From the NCBI GenBank assembly GCA_030015575.1, contig CM057339.1:772598809-772662808 (forward strand): a DNA stretch of 64,000 bases, written 5' to 3'. The notes under the pieces are model-generated. The model did not search any database, was not told the origin of the DNA, and worked only from the letters and a program-made list of their open reading frames with translations. This document shows, piece by piece, positions 13,162 to 24,055 of this stretch. A program made the position numbers and the translations under genes. Numbering within the stretch: position 1 is the stretch's first letter; each line of letters opens with the position of its first letter. The stretch comes from Agapanthus africanus. Its lineage: Eukaryota > Streptophyta > Magnoliopsida > Asparagales > Amaryllidaceae.

Positions 13162-13493
13162 GAATTTATATTATATTCATCTTGTTTATTGATTTCTTTT
13201 CTATGTTGAAAGTATGTATTTCAATCTCAAGTCTAATGCATCTTAGTTCTTTAATGCTCAATTCTTCATATATCTTAATCTCAAGTTGCAATTTGCAAGT
13301 AACTAAGCAAGTATTATTTCATAAGTTTTAAATCATGTTACACATACAATAAGAATACACAACAAACGCATCATTAGAGAGTGATTCAAGATGTTCAAGT
13401 TAAAACCAATATATGATACTCGATGATAATATGAAACTTTCATATTCTCATCGATACTCATATATGAAACTAAAAGCGCCACTTAGTCCTCGT

Positions 13494-13633
13494 CTATCGG
13501 TTAACATACGTTCGATGTTCATCGTGACATAGAATTATACGAAGGTTGTTAAATATCGGACGGTATAGCTCGATACTAACAACCGTCGTATAGTCTATGT
13601 GACGAGAAGATTCAATCGTATGATAACCGATAG
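13494..13633. repeat. 140-bp imperfect palindrome, repeat unit 1
   Basis: The outer arms, ctatcggttaacatacg (13494-13510) and cgtatgataaccgatag (13617-13633), pair at 16 of 17 positions. The inner arms are tatacgaaggttgtta near 13536-13551 and taacaaccgtcgtata near 13576-13592. Equivalent structures recur at 14096-14235 and 14698-14837. Confidence 0.8.
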
Positions 13634-14095
13634 ATTTGTCCTGTGTGGACAAGTTAGGAATGTATAAAGCAAACACCTTCATTCACTTGTGTTTACATCT
13701 GTTTCAAGATATTTCGTCGGTACCTTTCCGCCGGTTCTCCGTGTACAAAGATAGATTAGATGTTCATTTTAACGTTGTTTCACAGCTTTGAAATGATAGT
13801 CTATTCTATTACAGTGTACTCGGAGAACAGCGGGGTGGTGCTACCAAAATTTACTCGAAACGGTTGAAAGCACAAGCAAATGGGTGTTCGCTCTATACAT
13901 TCTTAATGGGATAGAAGCCTTACCCCCGACAGCCGAAACACACACATACAACAATAATACACAACAAACGCATCATTAGAGAGTGATTCAAGATGTTCAA
14001 GTTAAAACCAATATATGATACTCGATGATAATATGAAACCTTCATATTCTCATCGATACTCATATATGAAATTAAAAGCACTACTTAGTTCCCGT

Positions 14096-14235
14096 CTATC
14101 GGTTAACATACGTTCGATGTTCGTCGTGACATAGAACTATACGAAGGTTGTTAAATATCGGACGGTATAGCTCGATACTAACAACCGTCGTATAGTCTAT
14201 GTGACGAGAAGATTCAATCGTATGATAACTGATAG
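14096..14235. repeat. 140-bp imperfect palindrome, repeat unit 2
   Basis: This is the same inverted-repeat structure as in unit 1, shifted by 602 bp, with a few substitutions (for example aactgatag in the right arm). Confidence 0.75.
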
Positions 14236-14697
14236 ATTTGTCCCGTGTGGACAAGTTAGGAATGTATAAAGCAAACACCTTCATTCACTTGTGTTTTCAT
14301 CCGTTTCGAGATATTTCGTCGGTACCTTTCCGCTGGTTCTCCGTGTACAAAGATAGATTAGATGTTCATTTCAACGTTATTTCACAGCTTTGAAATGATT
14401 ATCTATTCTATTACAGTGTACTCGAAGAACAGCGGGGATGTGCTGCCGAAATTTACTCGAAACGGTTGAAAGCACAAGCGAATGGGTGCTCGCTCTATAC
14501 ATTCTTAATGGGATAGAAGCCTTACCCCCGACAGCTGAAACACACACATATAACAAGAATACACAACAAATGGATCATTAGAAAGTGATTCAAGATGTTC
14601 AAGTTAAAACCAATATATGGTACTCGATGATAATATGAAACCTTCATATTCTCATCGATACTCATATATGAAACTAAAAGCGCCACTTAGTCCCCGT

Positions 14698-14837
14698 CTA
14701 TCGGTTAACATACGTTCGATGTTCGTCGTGACATAGAACTATACGAAGGTTGTTAAATATCGGACGGTATAGCTCGATACTAACAACCGTCGTATAGTCT
14801 ATGTGATGAGAAGATTCAATCGTATGATAACCGATAG
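14698..14837. repeat. 140-bp imperfect palindrome, repeat unit 3
   Basis: This is the third copy, shifted by 1,204 bp from unit 1. The right arm aaccgatag is restored relative to unit 2. Confidence 0.75.
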
Positions 14838-15341
14838 ATTTATCCCGTGTGGACAAGTTAGGAATGTATAAAGCAAACACCTTCATTCACTTGTGTTTTC
14901 ATCCGTTTCGAGATATTTCGTCGGTTCCTTTCCGCTGGTTCTCCGTGTACAAAGATAGATTAGATGTTCATTTCAACGTTGTTTGACAGCTTTGAAATGA
15001 TTATCTATTCTATTACAGTGTACTCGGAGAACAGCGGGGAAGTGCTGCCGAAATTTACTCGAAACGGTTGAAAGCACAAGCGAATGGGTGTTCGCTCTAT
15101 ACATTCTTAATGGGATAGAAGCCTTACCCCCGACAGCCGAAACACACACACAAAACAAGAATACACAACAAACACATCATTAGAGAGTGATTCAAGATGT
15201 TCAATTTAAAACCAATATATGATACTCGATGATAATATGAAACTTTCATATTCTCATCGATACTCGATGATAATATGAAACTATCCCGTTCTTAGATTTC
15301 TCAATATAGTCACCATAACCTACAATTTATATGTTATACAG

Positions 15342-18300
15342 TCTAACATGGCCCATGAGTATGTCAGAGTTAAGGACTGGATGTATATGGATTGGCAACA
15401 ACGTATGCAACCTAAGTTTGTCGCAGGACTTGCTGCTTTTATTGAATTTGTACACGCACATAATAAGATCGTGATAGAGAAGATTCTCTGCCCGTGCGAT
15501 AGATGTGGCAATAAGTACCGGCAGAAGGTAGAATTGGCAGAGCTTCATATCGTAAAATATGGGTTTACTATACTTTATACAACTTGGAAATATCATGGGG
15601 AAGGAGAAGAACACAGTAATGCGGCAGAAGAAGAAGGAGAACACGATAATGCGGCAGGAAAAGAAGGAGAAGACGGTAATGCGGCAGAAGGAGATGACGG
15701 TAATTTATTTCCATCAGAAGAAATGGAGAATATGGTAGAGGCTGTCCTAGGTGAATCTATTCGTACCGAAGATGACATTCCTTCCGGTCAAGGACCACGT
15801 GCGGATAAATATGAAAATTTCATGAATGATGCTAGAAAACCAATTTATGAGAATGCAAAGTATTCCACCCTCTCATGGTTCGTCCAACTTTTCCAGATTA
15901 AGTGCCTAAATGGATGGAGCAACAAGTCATTCACAATGCTTCTTTCGTTCTTGAAAGATTCTATGCCCCCGGGAAATAACGTGCCCGACAGCTGGTACGG
16001 AGCCCAGAAGATGATGTCTGATTTGGGTCTAAAGTGAGAGAAGATTCAAGCATGTCCTAAAAATTGTGTGTTGTACCGGAAAGAGAATTCAGATTTGAAA
16101 GAGTGTCCAACATGCGGAGAGGCCAGGTATAAGCCGAAAGATTCTGATAAGAAGCCTCATATACCTGTCAAGATAGCACGATATTTTCCCATAACACAAA
16201 GGCTACAGAGGTTATTCAGGTGCAAGAAAACAGCCGAAGCAATGATTTGGCATCACCGTGCTCCTCCAAGTGAAGATGGAAAAATGAGTCATCCAAGAGA
16301 TTCACCGCCATGGAAGGATTTCGATAGGAGGCACGCAATATTCAGTAGCGATCCTCGCAATGTCCGGCTCGAACTGGCTAGTGATGGCTTCTGCCCATTC
16401 AACTATATGGCTGGAAGTCACAGCACATGGCCCGTTGTAATGATAATTTATAATCTGTCGTCTTGGTTGGCTATGGACCAATCATACTTTATGATGTCTC
16501 TTCTTATCGACGGACCAAACTCACCGGGAAACAATATCGACGTCTATCTCCGACCTCTGATCGAGGAGTTAAAATCTTTGTTCATTGATGGTGTAGAGAC
16601 ATATGATGCAAACACAAATACAACCTTCATATTGCGTGCGGCTTTAATGTGGACAATTAATGACTTTCTTGCGTATGGAATGCTATCAGGTTGGTCCGTA
16701 CATGGTCACAAAGCATGTCCTCATTGTCATCAACACACAACATCGAAATTCTTGAATTTTAGCAGGAAGGTTTGTTATTGCGGCCATCGACGTTTCCTGC
16801 CTCTAGACCACCCCTACAGGTTAGACACTGTTCACTTTGATGGTCATCATGAGCTTCTTGGACCTCCAGCCCCATTGTCCGGAGAGGACGTGACTGCTCA
16901 ATGGGATGGTTACAATAATATGACCTTCGGGATGGATCCGACGAAACAGGTCAAACCACCATTTTGGAACAAGTTAAGCATTTTCTTCGAGCTTCCGTAC
17001 TGGTCAACAAATTTAGTGCGTCATTGTCTGGACGTCATGGATATAGAGAAGGGAGTATCAGAGCACATACTCAACTTGCTTCTTTGTAAAGACGGGAAAT
17101 CAAAAGACAACCTAAATGCTCGGATGGATCTACAGGAGTGGGGAATAAGAAGTGAATTGCACCCTAGACCGGTAGCGGGTAAACCAGGCAAGTTTGTACT
17201 TCCCAATGCCGCTTATCATATGTCACAACCGGAGAAGAAAAGATTCCTGCAGGTGTTGCATGATTTGAAAGTTCCCACAGGTTTCTCAGGATCATTCAGC
17301 AAGAAAATAAAAATTGTGAAAGGCAAGATCGATGGGCTGAAAAGTCATGATCACCATGTTATCGTGGAGCACCTTCTTCCATTAGCCCTCAGGACTTCTC
17401 TCCCCAAATCGGTTGGTCTAGTAATCAACGACCTATGTTGTTTTTTCAGAGAGTTGTGTGCTAAAACACTGGAGGTTGTGACGCTGGATAAACTAGAAAA
17501 TTCTATTGCGTTGATACTTTGCAAGTTTGAGCGTATTTTTCCACCGTCATTCTTCGATATCATAATACACTTGACGGTTCATCTTGCAACTGAGGCTAAG
17601 TTAGCCGGACCGGTACAATATCGATGGATGTATCCCGTCGAGAGGTACGTGTAATTTTTCGTTTCGCGCAATTTTTAAAATTATTGTTGTCATGTATGCC
17701 CGTATTTATTTATTCAACATATTTTCTTTAGGTACCTCTACACTCTTAAAAAGTATATACGCAATAAAAATCGAACATAGGGTTCTATCATGCAAGATTA
17801 TCTTCTTGATGAAGCAACCACATTTTGTTCCCGCTATCTGGACGAGAACATTGAGACGAGACTTAACCGGCCTCGAAGAATTCAAGACGGGCCATATGGT
17901 AAAGCCGATTATAAGAGGGTAGACACTATGTTTATCAACAAGATATACCGGTTTATCTTGCTTGATTGCGCATGTTTTGAACAAATTAGAGAGTAAGTTT
18001 TTTTGGATTAATTGTTATATTTGTGTTTGTGTGTGTATGAAATGATATAATATTAATGTCACCATTATTTTTCGAAAACTGATTTCATTTTAACGAGGTA
18101 CGTGAGGGGCTTCCTGATTGGAACGAAGAACGATTGGAAAAATATCATCAGGATAATTTTTGTGATTGGGTCACAGATCATGTAAGTTATTCGAATAACA
18201 TGTTATTGCTATCAGTTTTAATCTAAACTTATATCGTTATGTATTTGTCGTAAAATTTGTTTTGTTAGATCCACGATCTGAACTTGTCTGCATCATTTGA

Positions 18301-18930
18301 GAGTGATTCAAGATGTTTAGCTCAATTTCCTAGTATGGAGGTTGCATATTATAAAGGATTCGGTATCCTCGGATACAAATTCGAAATTAAGGACATAGAA
18401 ACATCTAGAACCACTCAGAATAGTGGAATTGCGACGGTAGGATCGGACGGTGTGATTTATTATGGGTACTTAAATTGTATACTCGGCATCCACTATCCCG
18501 GACGATCAGAACCCTTTTATATATTCCAGTGTACTTGGTACGATACGCGAACCGATACGGATAAGTGGAGAAGCAATCTTGGGACTTGGAAAGATGAATA
18601 TGGATTGACCAGTGTGAACACACTTCGATTTTACGGTCAGGAAGATCCGTTTATCTTTCCGAACCAAGCGTTCCAAGTATACTACTCACAGTGTTTGAAG
18701 CATCCGGGATGGAGTGTCGTATGCCGTTGGAAACCCAGGGATGTCTACGATGTCCCAGAATTCGAGGACAACGATGAGGATGAAGAAGAGAGAAGGCTTA
18801 GAGTGCTCCGACCGTCTATTTCAAAGGACAGGTTGTCTTCGGCCGATCATGAAGTTACGTGGGTTAGAAATGATATCAATGATGAAATCCAAGTAGATAT
18901 GTTTAATGCGCCCACGAAACGAAAAAGGTT
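15342..18930 (+). pseudogene. CACTA TNP2-type transposase, disrupted
   Basis: This gene encodes the CACTA transposase that cuts and joins the element ends. The coding exon begins after an acceptor at 15340-15341, with ATG at 15348. Residues 9-85 form the transposase-associated domain (DWMY..., then CPCDRC and a WKYHGE end). An in-frame TGA at 16035-16037 separates this from the TNP2 domain, which keeps CPTCGEARY, ARYFPITQRLQRLF and the PGNNIDVYLRPLIEEL block. A DUF4218 region follows (SHDHHVIVEHLLPLALR, FFDIIIHLTVHL). Exon 2 starts at 17732 and carries a second in-frame stop, TAG at 17778-17780. Further exons at about 18098-18182 and 18269-18930 carry the DUF4216-like region (SRTTQNSGI, PGWSVVCRWKPRDVYD). 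Most of the frame is open, so inactivation looks recent. Confidence 0.9.
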
Positions 18931-19305
18931 ATCAGTAATGTTATATTATTACTTCACATTTTACGATCTATACATATATAGTCAATACTTGTAATGATTG
19001 TCTAATGCATCCACGAACCGTTTATCTAGATTTGATGATGATGACGGGAGCAGCGAGGGGCGACAGGATCTCCAGCCGCGGCACCGGCAGAAGCAGAGCG
19101 GTTCTGCCGCCCGGAGAGCTGCGTAGGGAGCTTCAGAGGGCCGGTCTTGCACCCAGATCGGAGACCCTCTCGGATGCCTCCTTCCGTGTGGACTTTGCCA
19201 CACCTCCAGGTATACTGCACGCATATCTATTTTGAATGTAATATTATAGATATTCATGCATGTTCATGTCAAGATTACTTATATTGTCAATGTTTGATTG
19301 TCTAG

Positions 19306-19882
19306 TTGTTGGTGATGCGTCCACATCAGGGACAAAGGCCACTCCCGCACCTCCAAGTATGTTTATATATCATATAGTGCATGTATATTGATTTAGAATA
19401 CTATATCATAAATATACACACATTCCTTTTGCTCTTACTTAGATAGTAATTTTTTTTATTGTCTAGCTGTAGGTGGTGACACCACCGCACCTGCGGGTAT
19501 GTTTATATATCCTATAGTGCATGCATATTGATTTAGAATGTTATATTATTGATCTACACATTCTTTTTACAATTACTTCTATAATCTATTTTTAATTGTC
19601 TAATTATAGGTGGTGCGTCCACATCTGACGCAGGGGCCACTCCTGCCACTTCCGTACCCTCCGCATCGTCTGTAGGTTAGTATGAATAAATATAAAATAT
19701 TTATTCATTTTACATATCTTCTATAGAATAAATATGAACTTCATGGAAATTTAGCGTCAATGTTTATTTTCTAGTTGGAGGGGATGCGTCCGCATCCGGG
19801 ACACCGGCTGTTCCTCACCGGAGGAACTATCGTCCCGCTCGTGCTGCTGCCCGGGCCCAGGCTCGTGCTTTAGTCACCGGAG
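19306..19882 (+). repeat. Array of duplicated mini-exons
   Basis: Four short open segments, each after a tctag or tatag acceptor, lie at about 19306-19356, 19467-19496, 19610-19675 and 19775-19882. They encode related Gly/Ala/Ser/Thr/Pro-rich peptides starting with a GGDA/GDAST-like motif. The introns are also alike; gtatgtttatatat and gtgcatg...attgatttagaat recur. This looks like repeated duplication of an exon plus its intron. Confidence 0.7.
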
Positions 19883-21479
19883 GTATATATCACACTTCAA
19901 TTTTCGTTTAACCTTGATTTCTTAATACAACTTTGTCTTAATATTGATTGTCTTGATATTTCTTGCAGACGCAGGGCCTCCCCATCCCTAGAGGGGGACT
20001 CGAGGCCCGAATCAGTCCCACAGGCTGAGGCCTGACAGAGCTAAGGGGGAGGCAGCATTCCCCCTCTTTTTTACCCCATATTATCGCTATACCGGTCCTC
20101 ATGCCGAGAGGTTCGGCCGGTATATGGGGGATGAGAGCCGTCTCGTGAAGAACAATCCACTTCACGTTGAGTGGGGCGACCAGCACCGGCGCTCATTCGT
20201 CCTCTTCTTTGATCAGGCTCGGGTATTAATATATATTTTCATTTGATTTATCCAATATATTTATTATTAACACTTGCAATCTAATAACAATGTTTTTTTT
20301 TGTATTTTCAGTTGGATTACAATTTTTAGCCTGTACCCGACCCTGATCACCCTGGGAGGGTGCTCGGCCTTCATGCTTTCTACAATGGCCTGATGAAGAA
20401 CATGCAGACTAAGGTCCGATACAACAGGAATGAGCTGAAGGCCGAATGCTACTCCCTGTGGATGGAGACCCCCGAGGCAGAAAGAGTGGCCCTCCTATCT
20501 ACTCCGGCCTTTGCGAGAGTCGACGTAGAGACATGGCCTCTATTGTGCGAATATTTCGACTCTCAACGCAAACAGGTATGTATTTTAAATGTAATTCATT
20601 GTTTAGTATATAATTTATATTTTTGTGTTCCTTAATTAGAAAACTAAATGTGAATGTGTTGTGCAGAAACATGCCGCTCAAAATATAGAGAATAGAAAGT
20701 CGGCGAAGAGGGGTCGCTCCACTTATACAGGTGGCTCGAGGAATATTACTCGAGCCATGGAGTTATCGGTAAATTACAATAGACCGGCCTTTGTGATATA
20801 ATGCAATATTAAGAGTTATTTTCTAATATATCTAATATTAAGAGTTATTTTCTAATATTGCAGAGAGCTCAGACTCTGGCGCAAGGTGGTACACCGAGCG
20901 TGCTGTCCGCATATCTTGCCGTCCACGGCACCTCAACAGATCCCGCCACGGGCGAGCTTCGATACCCCGACGTCGCTACCCAGGAGTATTGCGTAAGTTT
21001 TAATATTTATTCAACCCCTATTTGAAATTTTAGTTTTGAAAGGTTCAAATTTAAATGATATACTTATATTTTACTGGTTAATGTGGGTGTAGGAGCGGGT
21101 GGTTGAGCAGGCCGAGGTATCGGGGATCGATTTTACCAGACAGAGCGATCTGATGCTGCTGACCCCAGTCCTGGACGCCGCACACGGAAGGCACCACGGA
21201 GGTTGGGAGAGAGGCCGGGGACTGGGCCCTAGCAGTGCCCATATGAGGTTGGACTCCACCTCGGCGGTTACTTCCTCCGTCTCCAGTGAGCAACGTTTCC
21301 AACAGGAACTGGAGAGCTTGAAGGCCACCGTTCAGGAGTTGAAGGAGATACTGGTGTGTATACTACTTAATAGTAAAATATTATGTCATATTATAGATAG
21401 CAACATATCCAATATTAGTACGTAGCCTGAGCTTATTTGGTTGTAGACTTAGCTTTGATTAATCATACATACATATCTA

Positions 21480-21636
21480 ATTAAAATAAACTACGGTTTT
21501 CCAAACCAGATATCCAAACGAGGCCTAAGTCCCTATGTATACATAGATTGGGGTTTATTAAAATAAACTACGGTTCTCCAAACCAGATATCCAAACGAGG
21601 CCTAAGTCCCTAAGTATACATAGATTGGGGTTTCGA
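21480..21636 (+). repeat. ~76-bp direct duplication in an intron
   Basis: Two copies of a block containing ccaaaccagatatccaaacg and acatagattggggttt follow each other with one or two differences. The block is non-coding, between the exon ending near 21352 and the last exon. Confidence 0.8.
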
Positions 21637-22254
21637 AATAACTTGATAATGATACGAATTCGAATAATACACAGTTCTTACTCGCTTATTACACACGTAG
21701 GTCTAGACGCGACAGGGTACATCGGCCGAGCCTCCACATGCATCTCCTTCGGCTGCGGCTCTGCAAGCCACTACATCGGCTGCGGTTCCGCAGACAGCTC
21801 CTATAGCTCCACCGCCCGCTCAGACTCCCGCAGCCGCGGCTCCTCAAGCCACTACCTCGACGGCGGCTGCGCAGACCACATCGCCAGCTCCACAGCCTGC
21901 TCAGACTCCCGCACATTCCGCATTGCATGATTTATTGACCGAGGAGCAGGCGCGCCAGATTCTGGCGTTTATCAGAGGTGGAGCTGGACCGAGCTAGGGT
22001 AGCTTTTTGATTCTTATATTTTAAACATGTATTTATTTATATGATACATATTGTACTACATTTTGGACGATATTGATATTGGTGGTGTTTGCGTGTTTAT
22101 ATTGATATCATATTCTGCTTATTGGTTTCTTTTGTATATTATGCGTGATGTGATTATGAATACTGCGATATATGTTCTGCGTGATGATTAATTTTATATA
22201 TGATCGATGTATATATTATTATGCACATGGCGAGAAAAAAATAGGCAGCCCTTT

Positions 22255-22600
22255 TTTTAAAAAAAACCCTGATAATATGTACCTACGGATTTAACCGTAG
22301 GGCCCACCATTGCCCCTACGGATTAATCCGTAGGGCCCAACTATGTACCTACAGATTTATCCGTAGGGGCAAAATATCAGGATACCTGATATTTTGCCCC
22401 TATGATCTCAGTATTAGGGGTTAAGCTTGCCCCTACGGATATATCCGTAGGGGAAAACAAATGCCCCTACACAGGTATCCGTAGGGGCAAAATATCAGGT
22501 ATCCTGATATTTTTCCCCTACGGATATATACCTACTCACTTATCCGTAGGGGCCACTACTTGGCCCTACGGATAAGTCCGTAGGTACACCTAATCTATTT
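22255..22600. repeat. CACTA 3' subterminal palindromes
   Basis: At least seven palindromes of the type CCTACGGAT...ATCCGTAGG are packed here, along with two longer inverted repeats around gcaaaatatcagg...cctgatattttgc. In En/Spm elements such subterminal motifs are bound by the TNPA-like protein. The same core (cccctacggat, gtccgtagg) is found beside the 5' terminus of element F at 38020-38190. Confidence 0.85.
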
Positions 22601-22640
22601 TATAAAACCGTAAATAAAATAAAATTTTAAAGTTTCATGT

Positions 22641-23182
22641 TTGATGCTTGTTAAATCCTAGTGAGGGTGCTAAGCAAACCAAGCAGTCTTCTCTCAGAGA
22701 GCTCTACATCATCATCGTCACATGCTGTATCTATTATGGCCAAGGGTAAAGGTAATAACTGTTTTATCTCTGTAAGATATCTCACATCCTGGATCATAGA
22801 TTCAGGTGCATCAGATCATATGACTGGAAAGTCAGGTATACTCACTTCATTATCTTCCACTTCATATAATAGTCCTATTACAGTAGCCAATGGTTCCACA
22901 TCTAAAATGGAAAGTGTTGGATCCGCTCGTCTCACTTCATCCTTGTCTGTATCTTCAGTTCTTTATATACCGACATTTCCATTCAGTTTATTATCTATTA
23001 GTCAACTTGTGCATTCTTTGAAATGTTCGGTAGCATTTTCACCTTTTGGTTGTATTATGCAGGACCTGAAGATGAGAGAGGTGATTGGTTCAGGACATGA
23101 GTGTGGAGGTTTATACTACCTTGATAGGAGCACACCTACAGTTTGTTCTACATCTACAGCTCCTCTTGAGCTTCACAGTTGA
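22641..23182 (+). pseudogene. Copia element E: protease and pre-integrase
   Basis: This is a plus-strand copia relic. The aspartic protease signature DSGAS is encoded at 22799-22813 within SWIIDSGASDHMTG. It is followed by typical pre-integrase sequence (LLSISQL) ending in a stop near 23180. The gag region and zinc knuckle are missing. Open sequence begins about 22661, directly beside the truncated 3' end of CACTA D, so E is 5'-truncated or the join is a deletion. Confidence 0.85.
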
Positions 23183-24055
23183 TTAAGCCATCCATGTTTA
23201 GAGAAGCTTAAGAAACTTGTACCTTCCCTTAGCCATCTATCTTTTCTTGATTGTGCGTCTTGTGAGACGGGAATGCATCATTGTGGTTCTTATCCTCCTA
23301 AAGTTAACAATAGAGCCACTGATTTGTTTAGCATTGTTCATTCTAATGTTTGGGGTCCGTGTCCTATTGTATAAAATCGTGGATATCGTTATTTTGTGAG
23401 TTTTATTGATGACTTTTCTAGAGTGATATGGTTGTATTTGCTAAAATCTAGAGCTGAAATATCCATTATGTTTAAATCTTTTATTACTGAGATTAAAAAT
23501 CAATTTGATACGACTATTAAAATTTTGCGAACTGAAAATACCAAAGAATACTTCAGTTCAGATCTTCAACAATTCTTAGACCCTTTTGGTATTATTCATC
23601 AGTCTTCTTGTCCTTACACCCCTCAACAGAATGGAATATCTGTGAGAAAGAATAGACATTAGTTAGAACTTACACGTACGTTGTTGATTCATATGCAAGT
23701 TCCAAAACGTTTTTGGGATGATGTTGTTCTTACTGCATGCCACTTGATTAATCGCATGTCAAGTTCTATTTTGAGAGGACAGATACCCTATACTGTTATG
23801 TTTCCTTCTAAGTCGCTCTTTCCTCTACCTCGTAAAGTGTTCGGTTGCACCTGTTTTGTTTATGACCATCGTCCCGGGAAATCCAAACTCGATCCAAAAT
23901 TTATTCGATGTGTCTTTCTAAGATATTCTAAGAATCAAAAAGGGTATATGTCTTATGATCAGGAGTTAGATAGAGTGTTCATATCTGCAGATGTTACTTT
24001 TCATGAGAACACTTCATATTTTTCATCCACCTATTCCTCTTCTTCTGTTTGAGAG
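23183..24055 (+). pseudogene. Copia element E: integrase
   Basis: The integrase core is split over several frames. FIDDFSRVIWLYLLKS and SCPYTPQQNGI are clear, but catalytic positions have changed. The usual D of the RTDNG-like block is E (RTENTKEY), and the E of the usual ERKNR motif is V (ISVRKNR, about 23636). A stop follows at about 23660, and the C-terminal part (KVFGCTCFVY) is read to 24052. It cannot be a working integrase. Confidence 0.85.

Larger units (their letters stand above)
13349..15290 (+). repeat. 602-bp tandem repeats in CACTA intron 1
   Basis: Three full units (starting near 13349, 13951 and 14554) and a partial fourth (about 15155-15290) lie directly upstream of the transposase exon. 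Units share aatacacaacaaa, the cgatactcatatatgaa block and a run near cccgacagc. Each unit contains a long imperfect inverted repeat. A 62-codon minus-strand ORF recurs in each unit but overlaps the hairpin and resembles no protein I know. Internal tandem repeats are common near CACTA promoters; a regulatory role here is a guess. Confidence 0.9.
19005..21997 (+). pseudogene. Second CACTA gene, Transposase_24 (TNPA-like) multi-exon
   Basis: This follows the transposase on the same strand, as in other plant CACTA elements, where the second gene encodes a DNA-binding partner for the subterminal repeats. Recognisable exons end-to-end are: about 20080-20220 (RRSFVLFFDQAR), about 20312-20575 (NELKAECYSLWMETPEAER), about 20667-20768 (ENRKSAKRGRSTYTGGS, typical of Transposase_24), about 20865-20992, about 21093-21352 (coiled coil FQQELESLKATVQELK) and a last exon ending with TAG at 21995-21997. 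The last exon encodes an Ala/Pro/Gln/Thr-rich tail. Upstream, four short repeated exons lie at 19306-19882. A stop, TAG at 20327-20329, interrupts the exon after LDYNF. The start codon and the link to the transposase exons are unclear; a fused transcript is possible. Confidence 0.75.
13162..22640 (+). mobile_element. CACTA (En/Spm) transposon D, 5' end missing
   Basis: This plus-strand CACTA element spans the end of intron 1 with 602-bp repeats, a TNP2-type transposase gene, a second Transposase_24-like gene, and a palindrome-rich 3' subterminal region. The 5' terminus is absent because copia B interrupts intron 1 at 13161. The 3' terminal CACTA repeat is also absent, since copia relic E begins about 22640. 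Cut-and-paste transposition would need both termini and intact proteins, so D as seen is immobile. Confidence 0.85.

Noticed and set aside
13494..14886. Three near-identical 62-codon minus-strand ORFs as a repeated gene
   Set aside because: They coincide with the hairpin of each tandem unit, have no known motif, and recur only because the unit is duplicated.
13349..15290. CRISPR-like or centromeric satellite array
   Set aside because: The units are 602 bp, only three to four copies, within a CACTA intron; there is no repeat-spacer pattern.
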